From JAKAQB01 sp027320105 (lineage in GTDB: Bacteria; Actinomycetota; Acidimicrobiia; Acidimicrobiales; Palsa-688), in assembly GCA_027320105.1 (NCBI GenBank), contig DAHVMA010000065.1, forward strand, positions 1 through 6,198: 6,198 bases of DNA. The letters are read 5' to 3'. Position numbers and translations under genes: made by a program. Below the pieces are notes generated by a model, which was not told the DNA's origin, made no database searches, and worked only from the letters and a program-made list of their open reading frames with translations. Below, piece after piece: positions 1 through 4,925 of the stretch. Within the stretch, counting starts at the first letter, position 1. The number at the start of each line of letters is the position of its first letter.

Positions 1-252
1 GAACGCCGCCCGGGTGTGCATGTGCGGCCAGCTCACCGACAGGCGCGACGGCGCCAGTGCCACGAGGGGAGGGACGAGGGACAGGGAGAAGAACGACTGG
101 CAGGTGAAGCCGACCGGCCCCTCCGTGCCGATCCCGCTCACCACCGTCACCCCGCTGGCGAAGCGCCCGAGCACCGCCCGAATCGCCGCCTCACCGAGGC
201 CCGTCCCTCCCGAGACCTCGCTGTCCGAACCATCGGAGCCGACCCCGCTCAC
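1..252 (-). CDS. Flavin reductase domain protein, N-terminal part (runs off left edge)
   Basis: N-terminal 84 residues of a flavin reductase-like (FMN-binding split-barrel) protein; the C-terminal part lies outside the window. The family reduces FMN/FAD with NAD(P)H, often as the small component of two-component monooxygenases, or binds flavin as a stand-alone protein. Visible family hallmarks are RFASGVTVVSG at about residues 30-40 and GFTCQSFFSLSL at about 48-59 followed by PPLVALAPS, the typical first flavin-binding strand and loop. The chosen GTG start overlaps the acuI stop codon in a GTGA 4-nt overlap, which implies translational coupling and an operon with acuI. The first 20 or so residues are Gly/Ser-rich and not conserved-looking, so a GTG at about residue 27 is a less likely alternative, since it would cut close to the conserved core. 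The family is clear; substrate and partner cannot be judged without the C-terminus. Confidence 0.87.
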   Translation of the reverse strand, partial: MSGVGSDGSDSEVSGGTGLGEAAIRAVLGRFASGVTVVSGIGTEGPVGFTCQSFFSLSLVPPLVALAPSRLSVSWPHMHTRAAF

Positions 253-1232
253 GCCCGCACGTCGATGACAACCCGTCCCCGGGTGCGGCCGTCGAGGATG
301 TCGTCGGCCAACTCCGGCACCGCGCCGAGCGGCTCGACCGTCGTCATGCCATCGAGCAGGTTCGGGTCGAGGTCCGTGGCGAGGCGGCCCCAGGCCTGCT
401 CCCGTCGGGGTGTCGGGCACATGACCGAATCGACCCCGAGCAGCCGCACCCCGCGGAGGACGAACGGGTGCACCGTGGTCGGGAGGTTGGTACCGCCGGC
501 GAGGCCGCACGCGGCGACGGCAGCTCCGTAGCGGGCCTGGCGCAGCACCGACGCCAGCGTCGTGGCGCCGACGGCGTCCACCGCCGCCGCCCACCGGGAC
601 GACTCGAGGGGGCGGCCGGAGTCCCCTGCCAGCTCCTCTCGAGCCACGATCTCCGCCGCGCCCAGCTCGCTCAGGTAGTCGTGCAGCTCCGGGCGCCCGG
701 TCGAAGCCGCCACGCGGTAGCCCAGCCGGCTGAGGACGGCGATGGCGACGCTGCCCACGCCGCCCGCTGCTCCGGTGACGAGGACGGGGCCGTCCACGCC
801 AGGCTGGAGGCCGGCGTCCTCCAAGGCGAGGACGCACAGCATGGCGGTGAGACCCGCCGTGCCGACCGCCATCGTCTGGGCAAGGGTCAGGCCGGGAGGG
901 CGGGCCACCAGCCACTCGCTGCGGACCCGCTGGCGCCCCGTGTAGCCCCCCGGATAGGTCTCAGACAACCCCCACCCGGTGACGACGACCTCGTCTCCCG
1001 GCGACCAGCGCGCTGAGGAGGAGTCCGTGACCGTGCCGGCGAGATCGATGCCGCAGACCAGCGGGGGCCGCCGGACGATCGGGGCCCGTCCGGTCACCGC
1101 CAGGCCGTCCTTGTAGTTGAGCGACGAGTAGGCGACATCGACGGTCACGTCACCCTCGGGCAGGTCCCCTTCCTCGAGCTCGGTCAGCCGTGCCCGACCC
1201 TCTGCTGGTGCCACCACTGCCCTTATGCCCAT
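249..1232 (-). CDS. acuI: Acryloyl-CoA reductase / YhdH-family quinone oxidoreductase (MDR superfamily)
   Basis: A zinc-independent medium-chain dehydrogenase/reductase of the YhdH/AcuI group, which uses NADPH to reduce acryloyl-CoA to propionyl-CoA; it detoxifies acrylate and serves 3-hydroxypropionate or DMSP routes. The 327 residues match the usual family length of about 325-330. Landmarks: SSLNYKDGLAVTGR (36-49), GIDLAGTV (61-68), GWGLSETYPGG (86-96), GTAGLTAMLCVLALEDAG (124-141), the nucleotide-binding loop TGAAGGVGSVA (153-163) with GYRVAASTGR after it (171-180), ACGLAGG (241-247), LPTTVHPFVLRGV (250-262) and GVDSVM (266-271). These align from memory along the whole of E. coli AcuI. The ATG start is supported by GGGAGG seven nt upstream. 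The gene is divergent from tRNA-Gly and coupled to the flavin reductase downstream. Family assignment is very secure; acryloyl-CoA as the physiological substrate is inferred from the family. Confidence 0.93.
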   Translation of the reverse strand: MGIRAVVAPAEGRARLTELEEGDLPEGDVTVDVAYSSLNYKDGLAVTGRAPIVRRPPLVCGIDLAGTVTDSSSARWSPGDEVVVTGWGLSETYPGGYTGRQRVRSEWLVARPPGLTLAQTMAVGTAGLTAMLCVLALEDAGLQPGVDGPVLVTGAAGGVGSVAIAVLSRLGYRVAASTGRPELHDYLSELGAAEIVAREELAGDSGRPLESSRWAAAVDAVGATTLASVLRQARYGAAVAACGLAGGTNLPTTVHPFVLRGVRLLGVDSVMCPTPRREQAWGRLATDLDPNLLDGMTTVEPLGAVPELADDILDGRTRGRVVIDVRA

Positions 1233-1239
1233 GTCCGCA

Positions 1240-1265
1240 CCTCCCGTTCGGTGGCGGGGACCCTA
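1240..1265 (-). promoter_or_regulatory. acuI -10 box and Shine-Dalgarno
   Basis: On the minus strand TAGGGT (1265 to 1260) fits the actinobacterial TANNNT -10 pattern, and GGGAGG (1245 to 1240) lies 7 nt before the acuI ATG. Transcription would start around 1252, giving a leader of about 20 nt. No recognisable -35 hexamer was seen. The Shine-Dalgarno is solid and fixes the start; the -10 box is a sequence-pattern inference. Confidence 0.5.
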
Positions 1266-1305
1266 CCCGGGCGCGACGGTCAGGCGCTGGGGCGGGCCGG
1301 CGATC

Positions 1306-1314
1306 TGCTAGCGT
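1306..1314 (+). promoter_or_regulatory. Extended -10 of the tRNA-Gly promoter
   Basis: TGC followed directly by TAGCGT gives an extended -10 element (TGN-TANNNT) eleven nt before the first base of the mature tRNA. A start 6-8 nt after the box would leave a short 5' leader of about 4-6 nt for RNase P. No clear -35 was found. The same hexamer TAGCGT occurs before dut and before the RAM-domain gene in this window, which adds some weight. Confidence 0.4.
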
Positions 1315-1325
1315 CCAAGCCGACT

Positions 1326-1401
1326 GCGGACGTGGCTCAGTTGGTAGAGCACAACCTTGCCAAGGTTGGGGTCGCGGGTTCGAGTCCCGTCGTCCGCTCC
1401 A
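1326..1401 (+). tRNA. tRNA-Gly (anticodon GCC), CCA encoded
   Basis: A complete cloverleaf can be drawn by eye. The acceptor stem is GCGGACG (1326-1332) with CGTCCGC (1391-1397), all seven pairs Watson-Crick. The D-arm is GCTC/GAGC around AGTTGGTA. The anticodon stem CAACC/GGTTG encloses the loop TTGCCAA with anticodon GCC at 1359-1361. The T-arm is GCGGG (1374-1378), TTCGAGT, CCCGT (1386-1390), closed by one G.U pair. Discriminator T1398 is followed by the encoded CCA (1399-1401). It decodes GGC and GGU glycine codons; GGC is common in such a GC-rich genome. The dedA start codon is only 10 nt after the CCA, so the two may share a transcript. Confidence 0.97.
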
Positions 1402-1411
1402 GCCCCGACAG

Positions 1412-2041
1412 ATGAACCTCCACCACCTCATCAGCCAGTACGGGTACCTGGCGGTGTTCGTCCTGGTCGGAGCCGAGAGCCTCGGCGTGCCGCTCCCCGG
1501 GGAGACCATCCTCATCACGGCGGCCCTCTACGCCGGCAGCCGGCACGCCCTGTCGGTCTGGCTGATCTTCGCCGTGGCGGCAGCGGCGGCGATCACCGGC
1601 GACAACATCGGCTTCCTGATCGGCGACAAGGGTGGCTACCGCCTGCTGCACCGCTACGGCCGGTACATCCACGTGCGGGAGAAGGAGATCAAGGTCGGGC
1701 GGCTGCTGTTCGACCGCCACGGCGGGAAGGTGGTGTTCCTCGGCCGGTTCGTCTCAGTGCTGCGCACCTACGCGGCGTTCCTCGCCGGCACCCTCAAGAT
1801 GCACTGGCGGCGGTTCCTCCCCTCCAACGCCGCCGGCGGGATCCTCTGGGCGGCGATCTACAGCTTCGTGCCCTACGAGGTCGGCGGAGCCGTGACCAAG
1901 GCGTCGCGCACCGTCTCGATCGGCCTCGGCGTCGCCGCTTCGGTGGCCGTCGCCGGCGGGATCCTGCTCGTCCGCCGCAAGGCCAGGCAGCTCGAGGATG
2001 CCGCCGAGGCTGCCTTCCCCGGGCCCCTACCCGACCGCTGA
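1412..2041 (+). CDS. DedA-family (VTT/SNARE-associated) integral membrane protein
   Basis: A 209-residue polytopic inner-membrane protein of the DedA family. Some members flip undecaprenyl phosphate or other lipids across the membrane and support envelope homeostasis and polymyxin resistance. Hallmarks: QYGYLAVFVLVGAESLGVPLPGE (9-31 region), with the reentrant-loop acidic residues E22 and E31; GDNIGFLIGDKGG (63-75); GRFVSVLRTYAAFLAG (111-126), with the family's two conserved arginines R112 and R118; and NAAGGILWA (139-147). A last hydrophobic stretch spans about 168-187, followed by RRKAR and a charged tail. Length is normal. The ATG is chosen because family homology begins immediately after it; the frame stays open upstream but only by reading through the tRNA, so a longer start is an artefact. 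No Shine-Dalgarno fits in the 10 nt between the tRNA CCA and the ATG. It converges on the ferredoxin gene. Which lipid it handles is unknown. Confidence 0.92.
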   Translation: MNLHHLISQYGYLAVFVLVGAESLGVPLPGETILITAALYAGSRHALSVWLIFAVAAAAAITGDNIGFLIGDKGGYRLLHRYGRYIHVREKEIKVGRLLFDRHGGKVVFLGRFVSVLRTYAAFLAGTLKMHWRRFLPSNAAGGILWAAIYSFVPYEVGGAVTKASRTVSIGLGVAASVAVAGGILLVRRKARQLEDAAEAAFPGPLPDR

Positions 2042-2064
2042 GCTCCAGAGCGGCGGGGACGTGG

Positions 2065-2088
2065 TGATCCGGGACGTGAGCCGGGTCA
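2065..2088 (+). terminator. Possible hairpin between convergent dedA and ferredoxin genes
   Basis: TGATCCGG (2065-2072) can pair with CCGGGTCA (2081-2088) through an 8-nt loop, with one U.G pair on the plus strand (an A.C mismatch on the minus strand). It lies 24 nt after the dedA stop and overlaps the ferredoxin stop codon. There is no T-tract, so this is at best a U-less actinobacterial-type terminator for dedA. Confidence 0.27.
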
Positions 2089-2277
2089 TCCCTCCATGCT
2101 GATCGCCTGCTCGGGGCAGTTGGCGGCAGCGAGCCGCGCCCGCCCCTCGCCGGACGGCTGGATGGGGTCCACCAGGACCGTGCCGAACCCGTCGTCGTCC
2201 GCCCCGAAGAGCTCGGGGGCGAGCGAATAGCAGCGCCCGTGGCCCTGGCAGGCTTCGGGATCGATCCGCACCCTCAT
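2086..2277 (-). CDS. [3Fe-4S] ferredoxin, cytochrome P450 partner type
   Basis: A 63-residue ferredoxin of the small actinobacterial [3Fe-4S] type that passes electrons from a ferredoxin reductase to cytochromes P450. The cluster ligands are visible: C10 and C16 in ACQGHGRCYSLAPELF (9-24) and C54 in NCPEQAI (53-59). The spacing C-x2-H-x2-C has histidine (H13) where [4Fe-4S] ferredoxins carry a cysteine, which is typical of P450 partners. The acidic stretch GADDDG (25-30) is also typical. Length is normal. The ATG lacks a clear Shine-Dalgarno; a TANNNT box (TACAGT) ends 9 nt before it, so a very short or absent leader is possible. It follows the LppU-like gene after 55 nt on the same strand. 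No P450 or reductase gene lies in the window, so its partner must be encoded elsewhere. Confidence 0.92.
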   Translation of the reverse strand: MRVRIDPEACQGHGRCYSLAPELFGADDDGFGTVLVDPIQPSGEGRARLAAANCPEQAISMEG

Positions 2278-2286
2278 GGCGCCGTG

Positions 2287-2292
2287 ACTGTA
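2287..2292 (-). promoter_or_regulatory. Possible -10 box for the ferredoxin gene
   Basis: On the minus strand TACAGT (2292 to 2287) fits TANNNT and ends 9 nt before the ferredoxin ATG. This would give a leader of only about 1-3 nt. No -35 was seen. The spacing is slightly longer than at dut, orn and the RAM gene, so the call is weaker. Confidence 0.3.
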
Positions 2293-2332
2293 CCTCGCCC
2301 CGGGCTCCCGTCCTCGCTCACCGCAGGCGCCG

Positions 2333-2935
2333 TCACGGGTGAGCAGGGACGGCACACTCGATGTCGACCGTCCGGGCCCCGGCGTAGGCCAACTGCAGCA
2401 CCTTGTCGCCCGCCGGGCACTGCGCCCCGGTCCGCCGGGCAGCGTGCACGGACACCACCCGGACGGCGGCACTGCTCGACGAGCATGGCACCGGGGTCGT
2501 CGCGTATGCCACCGGCGCACCGGGAACGGAGGTTCGGACCAGGCACCTGCCGACCAGGGCGTGGGCCTGGCGCGCCGCCATCCGGGCGGCGGCCGCACCG
2601 CTGTAGCGCGTCGCCTGCCAGGCGCCGACCGAGATCGCCCCGAGGATGAGGGCGACCGGAACGAGCCGGTACGGGCTGCTCCACGGGGCGCGCCGGACCC
2701 GTGGCGGCACGGGGATGCGGGCGGCGACCTCCTCCCAGCGCGGCGGCAGGGGCGGGGCGTCCGCCCCCGGGCGCCACCGGAGCCATCCCCCGGCGTCCTC
2801 GTTGAACCAGCCGATGGTGCCGTCAGGGTCCTTCCGCCAGCGGACGCCGCGGTAGGTGGCCACCTCCCGCACGCCGCTCGGCGGCGCCGGCGTAGAAGCG
2901 GCGGCGGGCCGGCGGGCGCCGGTTCGGCCACTCAC
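2333..2935 (-). CDS. Single-pass membrane protein, DUF2510-like N-terminus and LppU-like Cys-rich extracellular domain
   Basis: A 200-residue protein of unknown function. Residues 1-27 are low-complexity Ala/Pro/Arg. A Trp-rich segment follows (about 28-69), with VRWRKDPDGTIGWFN and GWLRWRPG, reminiscent of the short DUF2510/WW-like cytoplasmic modules of actinobacterial membrane proteins. One transmembrane helix lies at about 88-106 (SPYRLVPVALILGAISVGA). The outer domain carries four cysteines: C131 in VGRCLV, C151 in PCSSSSAAVRVV, C173 in AQCPAGD and C194 in DIECAV. The order GxC, PCs..A..VV.V, CP, C resembles the actinobacterial LppU/SCO3897 domain and suggests two disulfides. The GTG start overlaps the glycosylase stop in a GTGA 4-nt overlap; a GTG at residue 22 is possible and would drop the low-complexity head. 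It is probably co-expressed with the glycosylase because of the overlap, with no obvious functional link. That the frame is coding is well supported; the role is not. Confidence 0.8.
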   Translation of the reverse strand: MSGRTGARRPAAASTPAPPSGVREVATYRGVRWRKDPDGTIGWFNEDAGGWLRWRPGADAPPLPPRWEEVAARIPVPPRVRRAPWSSPYRLVPVALILGAISVGAWQATRYSGAAAARMAARQAHALVGRCLVRTSVPGAPVAYATTPVPCSSSSAAVRVVSVHAARRTGAQCPAGDKVLQLAYAGARTVDIECAVPAHP

Positions 2936-3792
2936 TTGAGCAGGCGCGACAGGCGCCGGTCGGCAAGTGGCCTGCCCCCTGTCTGGCAGGTGGGGCAGTA
3001 CTGGAGCGACTTGGTGGCGAACGACACCTCCCGCACGACGTCCCCGCACGCCGGGCAGGGCTGTCCCGTCCGGCCGTGAACGGCGAGACCCCCCTTCTTC
3101 TCCCCCTTCAGGCCTTTGGCGGGCAGGCCGAGCGACCGCTGCACGGCGTCGCCGAGGACGCCGACCACGGCGGCGTGGAGCCGGGCGACCTCCTGCGGGG
3201 TCAGGTTGCCGGCCGGTTTGAACGGCGAGAGCTTCGCGGCGTGCAATACCTCGTCGGAATAGGCGTTGCCAACCCCGGCGATCACCGACTGGTCGGTCAA
3301 CACAGTCTTCACGTTGGCGGTGCGGCCGCCCAACGCAGCGGTGAGGGCGTCGACCCCGAACCCCGGCGAGAGCGGGTCCGGGCCCAGGCGGGCGATCCCC
3401 TCGACCCGGTCCGGATCGTTGACGACCCACACAGCGAGGCGCTTCTCTGTGCCCGCCTCGGTGAGATCGAACCCCCCCTGGGAAAGCCCGACCCGCAGAG
3501 CCAGGAGGCCTTTCCCTGGACGAGCGCGCGCCGCAGGGGCCTCGTCCCGCCACTGGACCCATCCGCCGCGCGCCAGGTGCACGACCACCCACAGCGGCCC
3601 CCGCGCCCGCAGGCACAGGTACTTGCCCCGCCGCTCGCAGGCCTCGATGATCCGACCGACGAGGGCCTCCGCCGGCGGGTCGAACGTCTTCAGGGCGGAC
3701 AGCGCCCCGACCTCCACCCTCTCGATCGCGCGACCACCGGTCCGATCCGTGAGGAACCGGGCGAGAGCCTCCACTTCCGGCAGTTCGGGCAC
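2932..3792 (-). CDS. Fpg/Nei-family DNA glycosylase (actinobacterial non-canonical subfamily)
   Basis: A bifunctional DNA glycosylase/AP-lyase family protein for base excision repair of oxidised or otherwise damaged bases. 286 residues, normal length. It begins PELPEVE with catalytic P2 and E3, and retains K57 (RRGKYL, 54-59), the H2TH segment with DQSVIAGVGNAYSDEVLHAAKLSP (about 167-190), and a C-terminal zinc finger C246-x2-C249-x16-C266-x2-C269 ending QYCPTCQTGG. It departs from canonical Fpg. The HLxMxG motif is HLARGGW (72-78), so the void-filling Met is Arg. The DPRRFG loop reads TEKRLA (115-120), so Phe is Leu. The finger Arg before the last Cys pair is K261. These traits fit a separate actinobacterial subfamily rather than MutM proper, so its lesion preference may differ. 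The GTG start abuts the dut TAG with no gap, implying coupling; its own stop overlaps the next gene. Family certain, substrate uncertain. Confidence 0.92.
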   Translation of the reverse strand: MPELPEVEALARFLTDRTGGRAIERVEVGALSALKTFDPPAEALVGRIIEACERRGKYLCLRARGPLWVVVHLARGGWVQWRDEAPAARARPGKGLLALRVGLSQGGFDLTEAGTEKRLAVWVVNDPDRVEGIARLGPDPLSPGFGVDALTAALGGRTANVKTVLTDQSVIAGVGNAYSDEVLHAAKLSPFKPAGNLTPQEVARLHAAVVGVLGDAVQRSLGLPAKGLKGEKKGGLAVHGRTGQPCPACGDVVREVSFATKSLQYCPTCQTGGRPLADRRLSRLLK

Positions 3793-4233
3793 CTACGACC
3801 CCGTGTGACCGAAACGCCCGTACATCCGCTCCGACGGCTCCAGCTCTGCGACGACCTCCCACTCCACCTCGGCGACGGGGATCACCACCAGCTGGGCGAC
3901 GCGATCGCCGCGGCGGATCTCATAGGCCTTCTCCGGGTCGGTGTTGATGACCACGGCGCACAGCTCGTCCCGGTAGCCGGAGTCGATCAGCCCCGGGCTG
4001 TTGGCGAGCGTCAAGCCGTGCCGAAGGGCGAGGCCGCTGCGGGGCAGCACGAGCCCGGCGTATCCCTCCGGGATGGCGACCCGCACGCCGGTCGGCACCA
4101 GGGCCCGACCGCCCCCCGGCGCCACCAGCACCCCCGCTCTCGCGACGAGGTCGACCCCGGCGTCCCCGGGGAGGGCGTAGCGCGGCAGGGCCAGGTCGGG
4201 ATCGACGCTCACCAGTGGCACGCGCAGCACCAC
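3793..4233 (-). CDS. dut: Deoxyuridine 5'-triphosphate nucleotidohydrolase (dUTPase, trimeric)
   Basis: Hydrolyses dUTP to dUMP and pyrophosphate, keeping uracil out of DNA and feeding dTMP synthesis. 146 residues, typical of the homotrimeric family. All five motifs are present in order: 1, DAGVDLVA (24-31); 2, PRSGLAL (64-70); 3, GLIDSGYRDEL (81-91) with catalytic D84; 4, GDRVAQLVV (109-117); 5, RMYGRFGHTGS (136-146). Motif 5 is unusual: the family normally has RGxGGFGSTG, so the second Gly, one inner Gly and the Ser are changed. Start: two adjacent GTG codons (4233 and 4230); the second sits 6 nt after a TAGCGT -10 box, so leaderless initiation at 4230 is equally likely, and a third GTG at 4221 also exists. 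It is the first gene of the minus-strand cluster and divergent from orn. Confidence 0.94.
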   Translation of the reverse strand: MVLRVPLVSVDPDLALPRYALPGDAGVDLVARAGVLVAPGGGRALVPTGVRVAIPEGYAGLVLPRSGLALRHGLTLANSPGLIDSGYRDELCAVVINTDPEKAYEIRRGDRVAQLVVIPVAEVEWEVVAELEPSERMYGRFGHTGS

Positions 4234-4236
4234 TTC

Positions 4237-4258
4237 ACGCTACCGACCCCGCTACCGT
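4237..4258. promoter_or_regulatory. Back-to-back dut/orn divergent promoter
   Basis: Two TANNNT -10 boxes face away from each other. Minus-strand TAGCGT (4242 to 4237) ends 6 nt before the GTG at 4230 of dut. Plus-strand TACCGT (4253-4258) ends 7 nt before the GTG at 4266 of orn. Both spacings place the expected transcription start on the first base of the start codon, so both mRNAs look leaderless. The boxes are only 10 bp apart, so each polymerase footprint covers the other's -10 and start. No -35 consensus was seen on either side. Confidence 0.5.
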
Positions 4259-4265
4259 GCTGGCG

Positions 4266-4814
4266 GTGCTGGCGTGGATGGACCTGGAGATGACCGGGCT
4301 CGACCCGTCCCGTGACCGCATCATCGAGATCGCCACGCTGGTGACAGACGACCGTCTCGAGATCGTGGCCGAAGGCCCCGACCTGGTGGTCGCCGCCCCG
4401 CAGGAGCGGCTGGCAGGGATGGACGAGGTGGTGCGGGGGATGCACACACGTTCGGGGCTGCTCGCGGAGGTCACCTCCGCCACCACCACGCTGGAGCAGG
4501 CCTGCGCCGCCACGCTCGCCTTCCTGCGCGAGCACGTGCCCCAGCCGGGCACCGTGCCGCTGTGCGGGAACTCGATCGGCACCGACCGCCGGTTCCTCGC
4601 CGCGTGGCTCCCGGAGCTCGACACCTTCTTCCACTACCGCAGCGTCGACGTCTCGACCGTCAAGGAGCTGGTACGCCGGTGGTACCCCGAAGCGCTGGCA
4701 GGCGCCCCCCAAAAGGGTGGGAACCACCGGGCCCTCGACGACGTCAAGGAGAGCGTCGCCGAGCTCCGCTACTACCGGGACACGGTCTTTCGGCCCCCGA
4801 CGACCACCGCTTGA
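4266..4814 (+). CDS. orn: Oligoribonuclease (DEDDh 3'-5' exoribonuclease)
   Basis: Degrades the 2-5-nt RNA oligomers left by other RNases, including the pGpG produced from cyclic-di-GMP, to mononucleotides in the cytoplasm. 182 residues, family-typical. The DEDDh catalytic set is complete: D6 and E8 in WMDLEMTGLD (4-13), D107 in CGNSIGTDRRFL (100-111), and H154 with D159 in NHRALDDV (153-160), with the H-to-D spacing of five seen in E. coli Orn. SVDVSTVKEL (126-135) is also a family signature. The frame is open further upstream, but family homology starts at LAWMDLEM, and the GTG at 4266 lies 7 nt after a TACCGT -10 box, favouring a leaderless start; GTG 4257 and ATG 4278 are alternatives. 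Divergent from dut. No Shine-Dalgarno is visible. Confidence 0.94.
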   Translation: MLAWMDLEMTGLDPSRDRIIEIATLVTDDRLEIVAEGPDLVVAAPQERLAGMDEVVRGMHTRSGLLAEVTSATTTLEQACAATLAFLREHVPQPGTVPLCGNSIGTDRRFLAAWLPELDTFFHYRSVDVSTVKELVRRWYPEALAGAPQKGGNHRALDDVKESVAELRYYRDTVFRPPTTTA

Positions 4815-4848
4815 GGACCCTTCCGGCTCCCACCGGTCGCGAGAATCC

Positions 4849-4872
4849 CCACGCGTAACCCCGTGTGCGTGG
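4849..4872 (+). terminator. Hairpin after orn (possible terminator or leader stem)
   Basis: CCACGC (4849-4854) pairs perfectly with GCGTGG (4867-4872), extendable inward by G.U pairs, with a loop of about 10 nt. It starts 34 nt after the orn stop. There is no T-tract. It could terminate orn or be the first stem of the leader of the downstream small gene. Confidence 0.33.
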
Positions 4873-4889
4873 CACAGTGGATTGAAGGA

Positions 4890-4919
4890 ACCGGCCTCAG
4901 GCCGGTGGTCTCGAGGAGG
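4890..4919 (+). promoter_or_regulatory. Leader hairpin and strong Shine-Dalgarno of the small basic protein gene
   Basis: ACCGGCC (4890-4896), TCA, GGCCGGT (4900-4906) is a perfect 7-bp inverted repeat. GAGGAGG (4913-4919) follows, six nt before the ATG at 4926, making it the strongest ribosome-binding site in the window. The loop side holds GCCTC (4894-4898), which is complementary to GAGGC (4916-4920) in the Shine-Dalgarno region, so a loop-to-RBS pairing is geometrically possible. No confident promoter was seen in 4815-4890. Confidence 0.5.
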
Positions 4920-4925
4920 CAATTC

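Noticed and set aside
1190..1411. Upstream extension of the dedA reading frame to 1190
   Set aside because: It translates through the whole tRNA-Gly gene and has no family similarity; DedA homology begins at 1412.
2936..3862. Long minus-strand frame running from 3862 through the glycosylase gene into the LppU-like gene
   Set aside because: Upstream of 2935 it is an out-of-frame shadow of the glycosylase with Arg/Gly/Pro-rich composition; only the part from the GTG at 2935 has domain-like sequence.
3076..4293. 405-codon plus-strand frame opposite dut and the glycosylase
   Set aside because: It is antisense to two clear enzymes, has no recognisable domain and His/Pro/Arg-rich shadow composition, as expected from GC-rich third-position bias.
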